DNA from: Heloderma charlesbogerti
Taxonomy: Eukaryota; Chordata; Lepidosauria; Squamata; Helodermatidae
Reading direction: 5' to 3'
Length of the DNA: 64,000 nt
Assembly (NCBI GenBank): GCA_026122225.1
Contig: JANEZZ010002201.1
Span: 1,634,778 to 1,698,777 of the forward strand
Below, piece by piece: positions 1 through 11,327 of the stretch; the stretch's first letter is position 1, and every line of letters starts with the position of its first letter. A program made the translations under genes and the position numbers. Under the pieces are notes generated by a model that had not been told where the DNA came from, made no database searches, and saw nothing but the letters and a program-made list of their open reading frames with translations.

Positions 1-1068
1 ATCTATATGAAGCCCCTGGGAGCGGTCATTAGGGGATTTGGAGTTAAATGCCATCAGTATGCTGATGACACACAGCTCTGTCTCCCTGTGACATCTGAAT
101 CAAGTAAGGCCATGCAAGCCCTGGATCAGTGCCTAGACTCAGTAATGGGCTGGATGAGGGCCAATGAACTGAAGCTGAATCCTGGCAAGACAGAAGCCCT
201 GTGGGTGAGTAGTTCTCAAGTCTGGGAGATATGCTGATTGCCTGTTTTGGATGGGGTTGCACAACCCTTGAAAGATCAGGTTCGTAGTCTGGGGGTACTC
301 CTAGATCCATCACTGTTGCTGGAGGCTCAACTGGCCATGGCGGCTTGGACTGCCTCTTACCAGCTTCGGCTGGTTTGCCAGCTACGGCTTCTCCTGGACA
401 GGGATAGCTTGGCCACAGTGGCACAGGCATTAATAACCTCAAGCCTGGATTACTGCAATGCGCTCTCTGTGGGGCTGCCTTTAAGGCTGCTCTGGAAGCT
501 GGAGCTAGTGCAGAATAAAGCAACTTGGCTGTTGTTGGGAGCTGTCCCTTTTCAGCATGTCACTCCTTTGCTGAGGGAACTGCACTGGCTGCCTATTCTT
601 TACCAGCTCAGGTTTAAGGTATTAGTACTAGTATAAAAAGCCCTAAACAACTTGGGACCAGGATACCCGAGAAAGCACATTCTTTACTGACCTGCCCAGT
701 CACTGAGGTCATCGGAAGGCTTCCTCCTGGTGGTTTCACATGGACCCATGGCCTGGCTGGAGTCCACCAGGAAGAAAGCCTTCAGCGTGGTGGCCCCCTT
801 CCTGTGGAATTCCCTGCCTTTGGAGGTCAGGCGGCACCAGTGTTGTGTTGCTTTCAGCACCTCCTGAAGACATTGTTATTTCAACAGGCCTTCCCTGAGT
901 GACCATCCATGGATTATTAAGTTCAGAAACCATTCTTTTAAAATGTTTTAATTGTTTTAATTATGTGGTTTTATTCTTTTATCTTGTTGTTCACCACTCC
1001 AGAATCTTTGATGTGGAGTGGTATATAAATATTGTAAATTTAAAAATAAATAAATAAAACCCTTCATT
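1..1068 (+). mobile_element. L2-type LINE, 5'-truncated, 3' end
   Basis: The window opens inside the reverse transcriptase of an L2-like non-LTR retrotransposon. The coding part runs to about 636, followed by a decayed C-terminal and 3' region and an A-rich tail of aaataaat units near 1045-1068. The 3' stretch around 980-1060 (ttgttcaccactccagaatc, then gtggagtggtatataaatat) recurs in reverse at 7205-7632, so both are 3' ends of one L2 subfamily. The true 5' limit lies outside the window. Confidence 0.8.
7..636 (+). pseudogene. L2 reverse transcriptase fragment (broken)
   Basis: The first 76 codons carry the RT catalytic palm motif (YADDTQL, about residues 18-24) and the following conserved block (WMRANELKLNPGKTEAL). 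A stop at 235-237 ends this frame. Reading continues from 238 for 132 codons with the downstream L2 thumb-region blocks (LKDQVRSLGVLLDPSL and TSSLDYCNAL). The same order of motifs appears in the longer minus-strand L2 at 14-17 kb. The encoded enzyme would copy LINE RNA at a nicked target; this copy cannot, because it lacks the endonuclease, the 5' half of the RT and an open frame. Family assignment rests on the YADDTQLYL-type palm and the thumb motif, which differ from the FADDTKLGG palm of the CR1 copies here. Confidence 0.8.
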
Positions 1069-1077
1069 GTTTTTTAT

Positions 1078-1320
1078 GTAGAAATGGGTGAGAATTACAT
1101 TTCAGTTTGGTTTTGATAAGAATTTATCCAAATTCGCAAAGTTCTCCGTATTCAGGATAAAACAAACTTGACATTTTAAAAAATCAAATGCTGGAGAAAC
1201 TGAAGTGGACAGATTTTCCACTCAGATCCAGGGCTTTAAGTGAGTTGCTCTTAAAAGTCTGGGTTTGAATCCATGTGCATTCAACCATGTTTGTGCTGCT
1301 GATGAATTAGGGTTAGATAG
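1078..1320 (+). repeat. unclassified dispersed repeat, copy 1
   Basis: A stretch beginning aaatgggtgagaattacatt is repeated imperfectly at about 1563-1706 and, in reverse complement, at about 36100-36450. Shared blocks include gagattttaaaaaatcaaat-like sequence and, with the third copy, agtctgggtttgaatccatg. No coding capacity is seen. Superfamily unknown. Confidence 0.55.
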
Positions 1321-1324
1321 AGTA

Positions 1325-1472
1325 CAGAATCATAGGGTTGGTCGGAAGGGGCCTACAAGACCATTGAGTCCAACCCCCTGCTCAATGCAGGAAGCCTGAT
1401 TCCCAGGCGGTCTCCCATCCAAGTACTAACCAGGGCTGACCCTGCTTAGCTTCCGAGATCAGACGAGATTTC
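1325..1472 (-). mobile_element. 5S rRNA-derived SINE with CR1 3' tail
   Basis: On the minus strand the first 70 bases (1402-1472) match the 3' half of vertebrate 5S rRNA almost base for base: the top strand reads ggtctcccatccaagtacta, then aaccagggctgaccctgctt and agcttccgagatcagacgag, the reverse complement of the 5S sequence. It is joined directly to a CR1 3' end (1325-1401: gagtccaaccccctgctcaa and a cagaatcatagggttgg terminus). A 5S head plus a LINE tail is the organisation of a SINE3-type element moved by the CR1 machinery. The 5' half of the 5S part, with its internal promoter, is missing or decayed, so this copy is probably 5'-truncated. Confidence 0.8.
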
Positions 1473-1554
1473 TGGCAGGCTGTTCATCTTTAACAGCTGC
1501 ATGGCAGGAAGGTACAACATCATGCTCTCGATGTTGGGAACAGCTGTACCTATT

Positions 1555-1740
1555 TAATTTGACCAGTACATATGGGTGAGAATTTCATTTCAGTTCATTT
1601 CTGATAATAATTAACCCAAAGTCTCCAAGTTCTTCATGGTCGGAGAGAAAGAATTTGAGATTTTAAAAAATCAAATGCAGGAGAAAGCGAAAGGGACACA
1701 TTCACTCATCCCTATTTTGCTGCAACAGACTAACACATCA
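1555..1740 (+). repeat. unclassified dispersed repeat, copy 2
   Basis: Second copy of the repeat seen at 1078-1320, ending in ttttgctgcaacagactaac. That terminal block also occurs in degraded form near 36090 (tttgctgcagtaggctaaca), next to another copy of the same repeat, so the parts belong to one family. No gene is seen from 1473 to 1975. Confidence 0.5.
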
Positions 1741-1974
1741 ACTTCTCTGAACATTGTGTTTGAGGTGACCCTGGGTGCTACGGAAATTCCATCTGTGCTG
1801 TGATCTGTGATGGCTCATCCATACATACAGTGCGTCTTGCTTAATATTTCCACCATTTATAATATTCCCCTGAACAATGTCATCATAGAAGATGTTTGAG
1901 TTGTCTAGTTTAAATTGCATATGACCTGAGCATCTCATTCTGTACAAAATGAACCTGGCTGTTTGGGTTCACAT

Positions 1975-4246
1975 AGAATCATAGAATCATAGAATAGTAG
2001 GGTTGGAAGGGGCCTACAAGGCCATTGAGTCCAACCTCCTGCTCAATCATGCAGGAATCCAAGTCAGAGCATCCCTGACAAATGGCTGTCCAGCCTCGTC
2101 TTGAAGGCCTCCAGTGTGGGAGAGCCCACCACCTCCCCAGGTAATTGGTTCCATTGTCGTATTGCTCTTACAGTCAGGACGTTTTTCCTGATGTTCAGCT
2201 GGAATCTGGCTTCCTGTAACTTGAGCCCATGATTCCGTGTCCTGCACACTGGGACGATCAAGAAGAGATCCTGGCCTTCTTCTCTGTGACAACCTTTCAA
2301 GTACTTGAAGAGTGCTATCATATCTCCACTCAGTCTTCTCTTCCCCAGGCTAAACATGCCCAGTTCTTTCAGTCTCTCTTCATAGGGCTTTGTTTCCAGT
2401 CCCTTGATCATCTTTGTTGCCCTCCTCTGAACCCTCTCCAGTTTGTCTGCATCCTTCTTAAAGTGTGGTGCCCAGAACTGGACACAGTACTCCAGATGAG
2501 GCCTAACCAGTGCCGGATAGAGGGGAACTAGTACTTCCCAGGATTTGGAAGCTATGCTTCTATTAATGCAGCCCAAAAGAGCATTTGCCTTTTTTGCAGC
2601 CACATCACATTGTTGGCTCATATTCAGCTTGTGATCGACAACAATTCCAAGATCTTTCTCGCTTGTAGTGTGGTTGAGCCATGTATTCCCCATCTTGCAA
2701 CTGTGCATTTGGTTTCTTTTTCCTAGGTGCAGAACTTGGCATTGATCCCTATTAAATGTCATTCTGTTGTTTTCTGCCCAGTGTTCCAGTCTATCCAGAT
2801 CACTATGAATTTTGTTTCTGTCTTCCAAAGTATTAGCTATCCCACCCAATTTTGTGTCATCTGCAAATTTGATCAGCATTCCCTGCACCTCCTCCTCCAA
2901 GTCATTAATACAAATGTTGAAGAGCATGGGCCCAGGACTGAGCCCTGCGGTACCCCACTTGTTACCTCTCCCCAGTTTGAGAAGGTCCCATTGATAAGCA
3001 CTCTTTGAGTCCGATTCTGTAGCCAACTGTGGATCCACCGGATCGTTGTTTCATCTAGCCCACTTTGAGCTAGTTTGCTCATCAGGAGATCATGGGGCAC
3101 TTTGTCGAAAGCTTTGCTGAAGTCGAAGTATATGATGTCTACAGCATTCCCACGGTCTACAAGGGAGGTGACTTGATCAAAAAATGAGATCAGATTTGTC
3201 TGGCAGGACTTCTTTTTGACAAATCCATGTTGGCTTCGAGTAATCACGGCATTGTTGTCAAGGTGCTTCCAGATGGATTCCTTTATCATCTCTTCCAGAA
3301 TTTTCCCAGGGATTGATGTCAGACTGACTGGTCTGTAGTTCCCAGGTTCCTCCTTTTTACCCTTTTTGAAGATAGGGACAATGTTAGCCCTCCTCCAGTC
3401 ATCTGGCACTTCCCCCGTATTCCATGATTTCTCAAAGAGAATAGACAGCGGTTCTGAGAGTTCTTCTGCCAGTTCCTTTATGACTCTAGGATGCAGTTCA
3501 TCTGGCCCTGGAGATTTGAACTCATTCAAAGTCATTAGGTGTTCCTTGACCATATGCCTATTGATCTCAAGCTGCAATCCTGCCCCTTCAGCCTGTACTT
3601 CGCCTTTGCCGGGGGGGTCATAGACCCTCTTTTGGGAGATGACGGAGCCAAAGTAGGAATTGAGCACCTCTGCCTTTTCTTTGTCATCTGTAATCGTTTT
3701 GCCATCCTTATTTAATAGCTGAACCACCATTTCTTTCCTCTGCCTTTTACTATGCACGTAGCTGAAGAAAGCCTTTTTGTTGTTTTTAGCATCCCTTGCT
3801 AACCTCAGCTCATTCTCAGTTTTAGCCTTCCTGACGCCATCCCTGCAATTCTGTGCTATCTGCCTGTACTCTTCCTTTGTTACTTGGCCTTCTTTCCACT
3901 TCCTATATGTGTCCTTTTTTGTTTTCAGGTCGTCCCTAAGCTTTTTGTGAAGCCACATTGGCTTCTTCTGTTGTCTTCCACCTTTTCTTCTTGTTGGAAT
4001 TGTTTGTGATTGTGCCTTGAGAATTTCCTTTTTTAAAAGCTCCCACCCATCTTGGACTCCTTTTCTCATTAGCGTCGCTCGCCATGGGACCTTACTGATC
4101 ATTGTTCTGAGTTTATGAAAATCAGCTTTCCTAAAATCCAGGGTACGCATTTGACTACACTCAGCTTTTGCTTCCCTTAGAACCAAGAACCCAAGTACAA
4201 CATGGTCGCTTTCCCCCAGAGTTCCTGTAACTGCTACTTTATCCAC
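1975..4246 (-). mobile_element. CR1 LINE, 5'-truncated
   Basis: Minus-strand CR1. The 3' end has the diagnostic short tandem terminus (atagaatcatagaatcatag, 1975-1996 on the top strand) preceded by ggttggaaggggcctacaag. The element is truncated in the endonuclease domain near 4246. Its sequence is very close to the CR1 copies at 38.8-44.5 kb and 52.7-58.4 kb, which lets their interruptions be read off against this uninterrupted copy. Confidence 0.92.
2064..4246 (-). pseudogene. CR1 ORF2 (end of endonuclease, reverse transcriptase), one frameshift
   Basis: Reading leftward, an open frame from about 4246 to 2873 holds the last endonuclease block (GESDHVVL), the linker, and RT motifs: NYRPVSLTSIPGKILE, DFSKAFDKVPHDLL and GVPQGSVLGP. 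The frame then changes by one base at the heptamer TGGGCCC on the top strand (2937-2943) and continues to 2064 with FNICINDLEEE, the palm FADDTKLGG, and the C-terminal CR1 block ([29 protein letters not shown]). It ends normally at HLSGML. Apart from the truncation, this frameshift is the only disruption I found in the RT. The identical frameshift occurs in the CR1 copy at 43016-43022. Confidence 0.9.
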
Positions 4247-4896
4247 TTGCAATATTACTTCTATGCTCTTTTCCTAATATTTACCTGCTTTTTGAAGACT
4301 TTTGAGGTGTTTAAGGGTGGTGGTGGTGGGATAGATAGAACTCCTTTTAGTCAAAATTGTGACATTTCTCTATAGTTATTCCCCAGGCATAGCTGGAAAA
4401 GTATGAAATACTAGTACATTAACAATTCCCTGATACCTCTTCAAATAAAGTTGATTCAAGCTGAAGTCTGTTTTAGAAGCCCTGGAGAGTTTAGCTTAGC
4501 TTCTCAATTCTTCTTTAACAATCAGATGGTGATATTAGATTAGTAGACTTTGCAAGATCAAGAGAGATCAGAGATGAGAAGTGTCTGGAACAGAAACCTG
4601 GCAATGACTTCAGAGGAAAAGAAAAACAACAGCAACAACAATTTCCAGGCCACACCTACAGCTAAGTAAGAGCAAACAGATGGACTTCTGGTGGTCCAGG
4701 ATCAGATGGAGCTGTGACTCCAAGGCAATTTCATCGGGCCCCTGTTGGCTCAAATTTTAATGGTGGAATGTTAAATAGTTTGCATACAGATTCAGTCTTA
4801 AGGAAAAGAATAACAAAAATAAAAACAACATTTCAAAGTCACAAGTAAAGATTATTTCACACTTCAGTGTTTTGATTCTGAAACTGCCATCTAGGT

Positions 4897-5036
4897 CAGG
4901 GATGGGGAAAGTGTGTGGTCCTCCAGATGTGGTTGGACTGCAACTCCTATAATCCCTCACCATTGGTTATGCTGCCTGGGGCTGAGGGGAGTTGCAGTCC
5001 AGCAACATCTGGAAGGCCACATGTTCCCCACCCCTC
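4897..5036. mobile_element. palindromic hAT MITE with 8 bp TSD
   Basis: A 140 bp imperfect palindrome: the left arm (cagggatggggaaagtgtgt, cctccagatgtggttggact) is the inverse of the right arm (agtccagcaacatctggaag, ccccacccctc). It is flanked by perfect 8 bp direct repeats ATCTAGGT at 4889-4896 and 5037-5044, as expected for the hAT superfamily. Related copies are at 9878, 20700, 30458 and 61581. Confidence 0.88.
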
Positions 5037-5505
5037 ATCTAGGTGCTTTGGGAGAGAACTGGGGTCCATGCTTTCTCTGAAATGAGAGAAAATTTGCAAT
5101 GTAAAGAAATGAAGAACTATCACTCTATGTTAGAAAGAAAAGGCATTGTTGTTCTCCCCTTTTCTTTCACTTAGGTATCAGAAACAAAACTGAGCCAAAT
5201 CGGCTTTCATAAGTACTGGGGGAGTTCCAGATTTAATAGCTGTATTGATATGGGGGGAACCTGCCCAATGCCAGTTTCACCTGCCCCTGAACCTTGTTAT
5301 TAGAAGAAAGGCATTATGATTCATCCAGTAAAAGTGATTTGCATGTAGAAGCAGGTGTTGTGTACACCTTACCAGCTGGATTGGGAACTGTGTGCATAAA
5401 CTGGGGAAAGGGCCTTCTCAGTGGTAGCACCCTGATTGCCCTCTTTCCAGGCAGGTTTGCCTAGAGCCCACCTGGATGTCATTTTTTACCAAGCAAAAAA
5501 CTTTT

Positions 5506-5828
5506 TTGGACAGGTTCGCACAATCAGCAGGGGAAACATCACAGTATGGGTTGTTTCCCCTGCCACAGTTTATGCCGCTCGTGTGACTGGCATTTACCTA
5601 ATTACCTGCACCGCATCATGGGTTGCCATGTCATCTGAACCTGGTGCATGGTGGACCAGCCCCGCCAAGCCGCATGCCCGGTTTGGAAGACACGGCAACC
5701 CGTGAGGCAGCATGATCACCTTTACCTAATGGGTGATTAGGTAAAGGCTGGTCACGGGAGAGCCATATGCGGGGGCAGGGGAAATAGTCCAGAAGGTGAT
5801 CTTTCCCCCTGCGATTTTACGAACCCGG
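5506..5828. mobile_element. foldback MITE, about 320 bp
   Basis: Left arm (caggttcgcacaatcagcag, ggggaaacatcac) and right arm (ctttccccctgcgattttac, gaacccgg) are inverted copies, and an internal hairpin (acctttacctaatgggtgattaggtaaaggt-like) lies at about 5721-5748. No transposase frame and no clear TSD. DNA transposon class not determined. Confidence 0.6.
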
Positions 5829-5980
5829 CCTTTCTCTTCTTAGCTTTTTAAATCTAATTTGATCTGTTTTATTGTGGCTGGGTTTGCTGTTTTTGAACTG
5901 TGCTTAGTGGCTTTACTGTTTTTAGTTTGTTTGCATATTTTTAATTTGTATGTTATAATTTTTAAAAAAAAATCTTCTAA

Positions 5981-6432
5981 GGGTGCAATCCTAGCTGGCT
6001 AGGTGGCCACCTCCGAACTCAGAGGCGACTGCCTATCCAATGCATGGCAGACAGAGTGCAGAGGGGATCCCCTCCTCCATGTTCTGGCTACCCTGCATTC
6101 ATGGCTAGATGGCTGATTTTGGCTGCCTAGCCACGGGATATTGGAGCGTGGGGTGGGGAGGCTGAACAACGCATAGGAAGTGTCGTATTGGTACTTCCAC
6201 ACTCCTCGCCTCTCCCCGCCTCCAGGAATGCCCCCTTTTGCCCTGTTCCATGCGGCTCTTCCCAGCGCAGAGCCTGGGGACGATCCGTGCCACCTATGAG
6301 GTGGCAGGGGAGGGGGTGGGGAGGCAGTTCTCTGGGAACTGACCTTGGAGGGCAGGCACCGAGGTCGGTCCCCAGAAACTGACCAATCCCATGGCTGTCT
6401 AGCCTCTGTGTAGTGGCCATAGGATTGTGCCC
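5981..6432. mobile_element. non-autonomous DNA transposon, possibly Harbinger-like
   Basis: Termini GGGTGCAATCC (5981) and GGATTGTGCCC (ends 6432) are inverted repeats flanked on both sides by TAA (5978-5980, 6433-6435), which would fit a 3 bp PIF/Harbinger duplication. A related copy with the same right end lies at about 19456-19772. The interior is GC-rich with no transposase frame. Confidence 0.55.
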
Positions 6433-6435
6433 TAA

Positions 6436-7204
6436 GCTGCCTGGAAATTTTATCAAAGGCTGTGGGTCATAAATCCCTCAAATAAATAAAAATAGAACAA
6501 AGAGTGCAAAAAAGCGCAGTGTGTAGAGCTGATGTGGGGAGACTTGTCAGCTTTGATGAGCCTACTTGTCAGCCTGCTGGGAGGGAAACGGAGGCCATGC
6601 CCCTCCTTGGCAAGAATGCCAAGAATGTTCCAATTGATGGTCTGAGGGGGCTTCCTCTGAACCCTTTGAGATGTTCAGCCCCCTGCTCACCACCCCTCAT
6701 AACAGCTCATAAAGGTGTGGTTGTGGACAACGTGTGGTGGAGTATCAAAAGGTGATCTATGCTGAGATCAACAGTCGATGGCATTGGGCATTGTATTACA
6801 AATTCACCATAGACTGGAGCTGACACACACCAGCTGAGAATTTAGTATGGCCATCACGTTTCGAGCAATTGTGAGATAAAGCTCACAATAAAGACAATAG
6901 CCTGGATCAACCTCCAGGAATGAGAAAATTACCACCTTGGAACAGCAAGTCCAGACAGCTGTAGCAGAGACCTTAACAGAATATAGACAAGGATATTGAG
7001 AGGGTGTATAAGATCTAGGACCAAGAGTTGGATCTTAACACCCTGAAGAGATTAGGTGAATGTGGCCAGGACACAGAAAAAATAGGCCGTGCTTAAGACT
7101 CAAAATGGTGGAATGTGATATGGGAGGAAAAGGCAAGGAAATGACTGGCCACTAGGCTACCAAAACTGAAATGATAGCTGCCCAAAGTGTTTTTATTATG
7201 GTGC
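6436..7204. other. no recognised feature
   Basis: About 770 bp without a gene or a repeat that I can name; only short non-coding frames are present. Confidence 0.5.
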
Positions 7205-7632
7205 AACCTATAAAATAATTTTATTGTATTTATTTACAATATACAATATTTATATACTGCTCCACATCAGAAGATTTCAGAGCAGTGAACAACAAAGATA
7301 AAATAATAAAATACCAGGTTAAAACAGTTTAAACATTTTTTTTAAAAGACAAATTCCAATAAGGTCAAATTTAATAACCACGGCCAGTCATGCAAGGAAG
7401 GCCTCTGGAAATAACAATGTCTTCAGGAGGTGCCAGAAGGAACACAACATTGGCACCTGACTGACCTCCAAAAGGTAGGGGATTCCACAGGAATGGGGCT
7501 ACCACAGTGAAGGCTCTTTTTCTGGTGGACTGCAACCAGGCCATGGAACCATGTGTAACCACCAGGAACATGCCCTCTGATGACCTCTGTAACTGGGCAG
7601 TTTGTTAAAGAAGGAGGTGCTCTCTCAGGTAT
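7205..7632 (-). mobile_element. L2 3'-end fragment
   Basis: Reverse-complement match to the L2 3' region at about 640-1068: the top strand carries gtggtt(a)cacatgg-type coding remnants (7560-7610), a block equivalent to ggccttcc/gaagacattgttatttc (7390-7430), and the terminal tatataaatattgta region (7230-7260). No intact frame. Confidence 0.75.
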
Positions 7633-9004
7633 AATGTTAATAAATAATAATAAATGAATCAGTGTTGACCCTTACTGATAACTGCCTGGCTATAATATGC
7701 CAATATGTGGAGATCCAAGCAATTTGGCTCAAAAGGAAGGGGGATTGAACTTGTGCTGAGTTTTTATTAAATTTTGGGATTCATGTAGGTGGGAGTTTTA
7801 TTTTTTGTTTTTTTACTGATGGATTGTGGATGTGTATATATTTCCATCTTAAGATGGCAGAAAATGTGGTCTGAAAAACATCTGATTCTATAAATCCAGG
7901 CTGGATTCTGTAAAGACGGTTTCCCCTGTCAAGGCTAGAAGGCCCTCCCTTTCATCTGCTAGGATATTGGCAGCTTGGGACAATGTGCCATCATACATGT
8001 ATCAGTGTGTAGTTTCTTGTCCTGAACTTCAGTTAAATGGGCAACAGTTTGGCAGCCACATGACTGAAGAAGTATTTTTCCTCCCCTCCCCTTTGATAAT
8101 CAAGGCCTAAGATTTTAGATAGATAGGAGAAGAAATTCACCTCAGATCCAGAAGAAAACTTTTCCATTTCCTGAGAAAAGGGACTTTCAAAATGGTTCCA
8201 GAACACGCCTCTGACTAAACAATTCTTGAAAATGAATGCATGCCAGTTATTTAGCTTTTGCTATAATTGTAGTGATGCCACTGTGAAGAAGTGCTATGTA
8301 TATAATGTTGTTCTTGATGTTCTGCAGTGTTTAAATACTCTGTGTGACCTCCATGAGGCTATAATGTATCTCTGTAAGCCTGAGGACTAGCATTGTTACT
8401 GTGTTGAAGGCCTGTTTTAGTAGTAAATGCTTGGTGGCATGTTCTGAAGGGGGAGAGAGAGAGATGATTGCTTTGAATATTTATAGATGGGGCCTGGATC
8501 AGGTAGATTCAGTTTGATTGGTCTGGGAAACATCAGATTCTGAGTGGCTGGGGATTCTAGCTAGGTGGAAAAGAGCAGCTGGGAAATGACAGTTGATGGT
8601 TAAGGAGCTGACAGTTAGGGATTCAGTCAGTCTGATGTTAGAGTCAAGGAGAAGGTCTTCTGGTTGGTGGGTGATGTTATAGGAGGACTAGGAGAAAATT
8701 GAAGAGAAAACGAATAGCTAAGACCTGAATATTAGGTTATTCCGTCTCCTGGGAAAACCATACGTGGCTGGTGAAGGTCAGGAGTAGGGAGCAGGTGGCT
8801 GTGTTATGTCAGGAGGCTGCTTCAAGATCTTGCTAGAAGAAGGTTACACAAGCAAGCATTAAAAACCAGATAAACAGTCCAAGCAGCCAGAAATACAACA
8901 GGAGGAGCTTTGGAAGTCAGAGGAAGAATGTACCCAGGTGTGAGTGCATTTAGCTGGAGTGGAGCTTTAGGGAACTTGGCCTGAGGTAAAAGAAGTCATT
9001 GAAG
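7633..9004. other. no recognised feature
   Basis: About 1.4 kb of AT-rich sequence. I see no conserved coding motif and no clear repeat structure apart from a short GA-rich run (about 8452-8465). Confidence 0.5.
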
Positions 9005-9137
9005 TCACAATCCTATGCATGTTTAGACAGAGAAAAGGCGTACAACTCCCAGCATTCCCCAACCAGCCATGCTGGCTAGGGCATGCTGGGAGTTATAAGC
9101 CTTTTCTCTGTCTAAAACATGCATAGGATTGCGCCCT
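9005..9137. mobile_element. short palindromic MITE
   Basis: Left arm cacaatcctatgcatgttta, gacagagaaaagg and right arm ccttttctctgtctaaaaca, tgcataggattgcgccc are inverted copies around a central acaactcccagcat/atgctgggagtt pair. A non-autonomous DNA transposon, superfamily uncertain; its CACAATCC-like end resembles the 5981-6432 element. Confidence 0.7.
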
Positions 9138-9877
9138 AAGAGGCTTGTAATAGCAACAGTGTCTCTTGACTCTTTAAGAAGTGCAGCAAGAATTCTTCTG
9201 AAAACCCCAAAATAAATATTAGTATTCCCTTGTGTACAAAAGATTCCTTTAAGAAAACAATTTGCTTAATAGTTCATCTTGCCTCTAGTGGTGATGCCCA
9301 TCTCATGCGTAAGCTTCTTATACTAGGAGGTTTTAAAGTATTCTAAGAGAATCGGTGGCAGCAGAAAAGGGTCGCCTTATGGAACTCTGAGTTATAGTGG
9401 CAGAGAGTTCCTTAGGCCCTGAAATATAAGCATTTGCTAAAAATAAGAAACCCCATAGGTGGGATTGCCCAGTGAAGGAGCAATTTCCCCATAGGTGGTG
9501 GAAGCACTGGAGAGAACCCCCCACTGCACCCCCCTAGCCACCTGTGGTAGTGAACGCCTCAGTTTTGGAAGGCAGCTTGTACAAATATAATCCAGTTACC
9601 CACTGCCTTTGATAACACCTACTGTGATCAATGACACTGGAATTTCACTTATCAAATTATTCCATTTCCAACTCTATCTGATTTTGATTGTTGCAGAAAA
9701 GCTTTATAGAGCTGTTTGATGCACTGTCACTTCGAAAGTGAAGGGCCACATGTAGGGGGATGTGAAAAATATACATTCCTCTTTTAATAACGCAAGCCAG
9801 AAGTTACAAATAGGAAAAGAGTATGGTTACTGAACCAGTCCTTCAGTTCAGAATTTAACTCTCACCACACTACTCAC

Positions 9878-10706
9878 CAGGGCAGTTTTTACCAACCTGG
9901 TGCCCTCCAGATGTGGTAGACCACCACTCCCATCTCCAGCCAGTGAGGCCATTGGTTGTGCTGGCTGCTAGGGATGTCAGAGAATTTCTCCACGAATCTT
10001 GAGGAGGCTGAATGCCAGCGCATTCGGCCCCCCAAAATTGGTGGAGAAATGGTCTGCCCCCCCGGGATGGGACTTACCTTGTGTGAATGTCCCTGGCGGC
10101 AGCGGCAGCGGTGGTTCGGTGGCGACGGTGGCTGCGGCGACCGGTCTTCTGACCGGCTGCCACTGCCGCCATTTCCAAGTAAAAACAAACAAACAAACAA
10201 CAAACAAACAAACGTGATAGGGTACGTAAAGATTTACGTAGCCTATCACAGCTAGATTTTTCAAAAACACCGGGATAGGCTATGTAAATGTTAATGTAGC
10301 CTATCACGGCTGACTTTGGGGGAAAAAAAAAAGCACGTATGCAAATGGCGGCGCCCATGGGCGCCGCCATTTGTGTACACACTTTTTTTTTTCCCCAAAG
10401 TCAGCCGTGATAGGCTATGTAAACATTTACATAGCCTATCACGGCTGACTGCAGGGACGCAAACGGTGGCGGCTACAGCCGCCGCCATTTGTGTCCCGGC
10501 AGGGGAGGAGGTTTCGCAGCCGGAGGGACGGGGCGCCTCCCTCCCCGGCCAGAATTTCGGGAGGGAGGGACGGGGCGCCTCCTCCCCTGCGAAGCAAGCT
10601 GCGGGATCAGGTAAGGGACTTTCGTCCATCCCTACTGGGGATGATAAGATTTTTAGTTTAACACATCTGGATGGCACCAGGTTGAGGACAGCTGCCCATG
10701 GCCCTG
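9878..10706. mobile_element. hAT MITE split by a later insertion
   Basis: Left half 9878-9968 (cagggcagtttttaccaacc, tggtgccctccagatgtgg) and right half 10635-10706 (aacacatctggatggcacca, ggttgaggacagctgccc) are the two arms of the palindromic hAT MITE family also found at 4897, 20700, 30458 and 61581. The hairpin-array element 9969-10634 separates them. Confidence 0.8.
9969..10634. mobile_element. hairpin-array hAT-like element, copy 1 (A...B ends)
   Basis: Starts TAGGGATGTCAGAGAATTTC (end A) and finishes AAGGGACTTTCG-TCCATCCCTA (end B). Between them lie a GGCGGC-rich block closing in a ccggtcttctgaccgg hairpin, three palindromes of the GATAGGCTACGTAAA type (about 10207, 10272, 10406), and palindromes of the CAAATGGCGGCGCC type (about 10340, 10465). 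The flanks ctggctgc and ctggggat match only in part, so the TSD is damaged. No transposase is encoded. Confidence 0.85.
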
Positions 10707-10741
10707 TCCTGTTACTTCCGTTCTGAGGCACTGTGTTGATC

Positions 10742-10951
10742 CAGGGGAGGCTGGTGGCTCCAATTCCTGTGGGGCTGTAAATTCTTCCTGAGTTTCAGGC
10801 AGAACCTTCCAGAACTCTAAAGGAGCTACCCAAAGTGCTGAACTCCATCACCAAAATGGGTTCAGTGCCTTGGATAGCTCCTTTAGAGTTCTGGCTGAAA
10901 TCCAGAATGGAGTCACAGTCCCACCGAAATCAGAGCCACCAGCCTCCACTG
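10742..10951. mobile_element. palindromic hAT MITE with 8 bp TSD
   Basis: A 210 bp inverted-repeat element: left CAGGGGAGGCTGGTGGCTCC, right GAGCCACCAGCCTCCACTG. The arms include gaactctaaaggagctaccc and ggatagctcctttagagttc. Flanks TGTTGATC (10734-10741) and TGTCGATC (10952-10959) are 8 bp direct repeats with one mismatch. Confidence 0.85.
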
Positions 10952-11214
10952 TGTCGATCGTTGTCTTGGAGACGTTTGTCAGTTTTACTGATAGCATACC
11001 GCTACAAAGGGATACATAGCAACACAGGCCAAGAGATCTGAAGTGTAGAAATGTAAACTGTACTGCATGTGTAGCAAGAATGGACCTTTGTACTTTGAAA
11101 GCAGGATGGACAGATGAGAAACCCCACAACTTGCGCCCACAGTGCCATGTAGGCTGAATGGCTTATACTGTGCCTGCAGATGGGGGTTATACAGTATTCC
11201 TATTCAGACATGAT

Positions 11215-11327
11215 TGATTATGGCTTTAATTTTCTGAAATGTTTATAAACTGCTTTGATTGGCTTCAGAAAACCAGTATAGAAATACAGTCAATTGATCG
11301 ATCGATCGATCAATCAATCAATCAGTC
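11215..11327 (+). repeat. LINE/SINE 3'-end-like fragment with GATC/AATC microsatellite
   Basis: The block tttataaactgctttgattg followed by ccagtatagaaatac resembles reptilian LINE 3' termini (aaactgctttg...tatagaaat) and runs into (gatc)n(aatc)n at 11294-11325. No coding remnant is attached; assignment is weak. Confidence 0.4.

Noticed and set aside
1402..1472. 5S rRNA gene
   Set aside because: Only the 3' half is present, it carries substitutions, and it is fused to a CR1 tail; it is a SINE relic.
10206..10440. Regular 36 bp palindromes considered as CRISPR repeats
   Set aside because: The units are palindromic parts of a transposon with TSDs, spaced irregularly, in a eukaryotic genome; there are no unique equal-length spacers.
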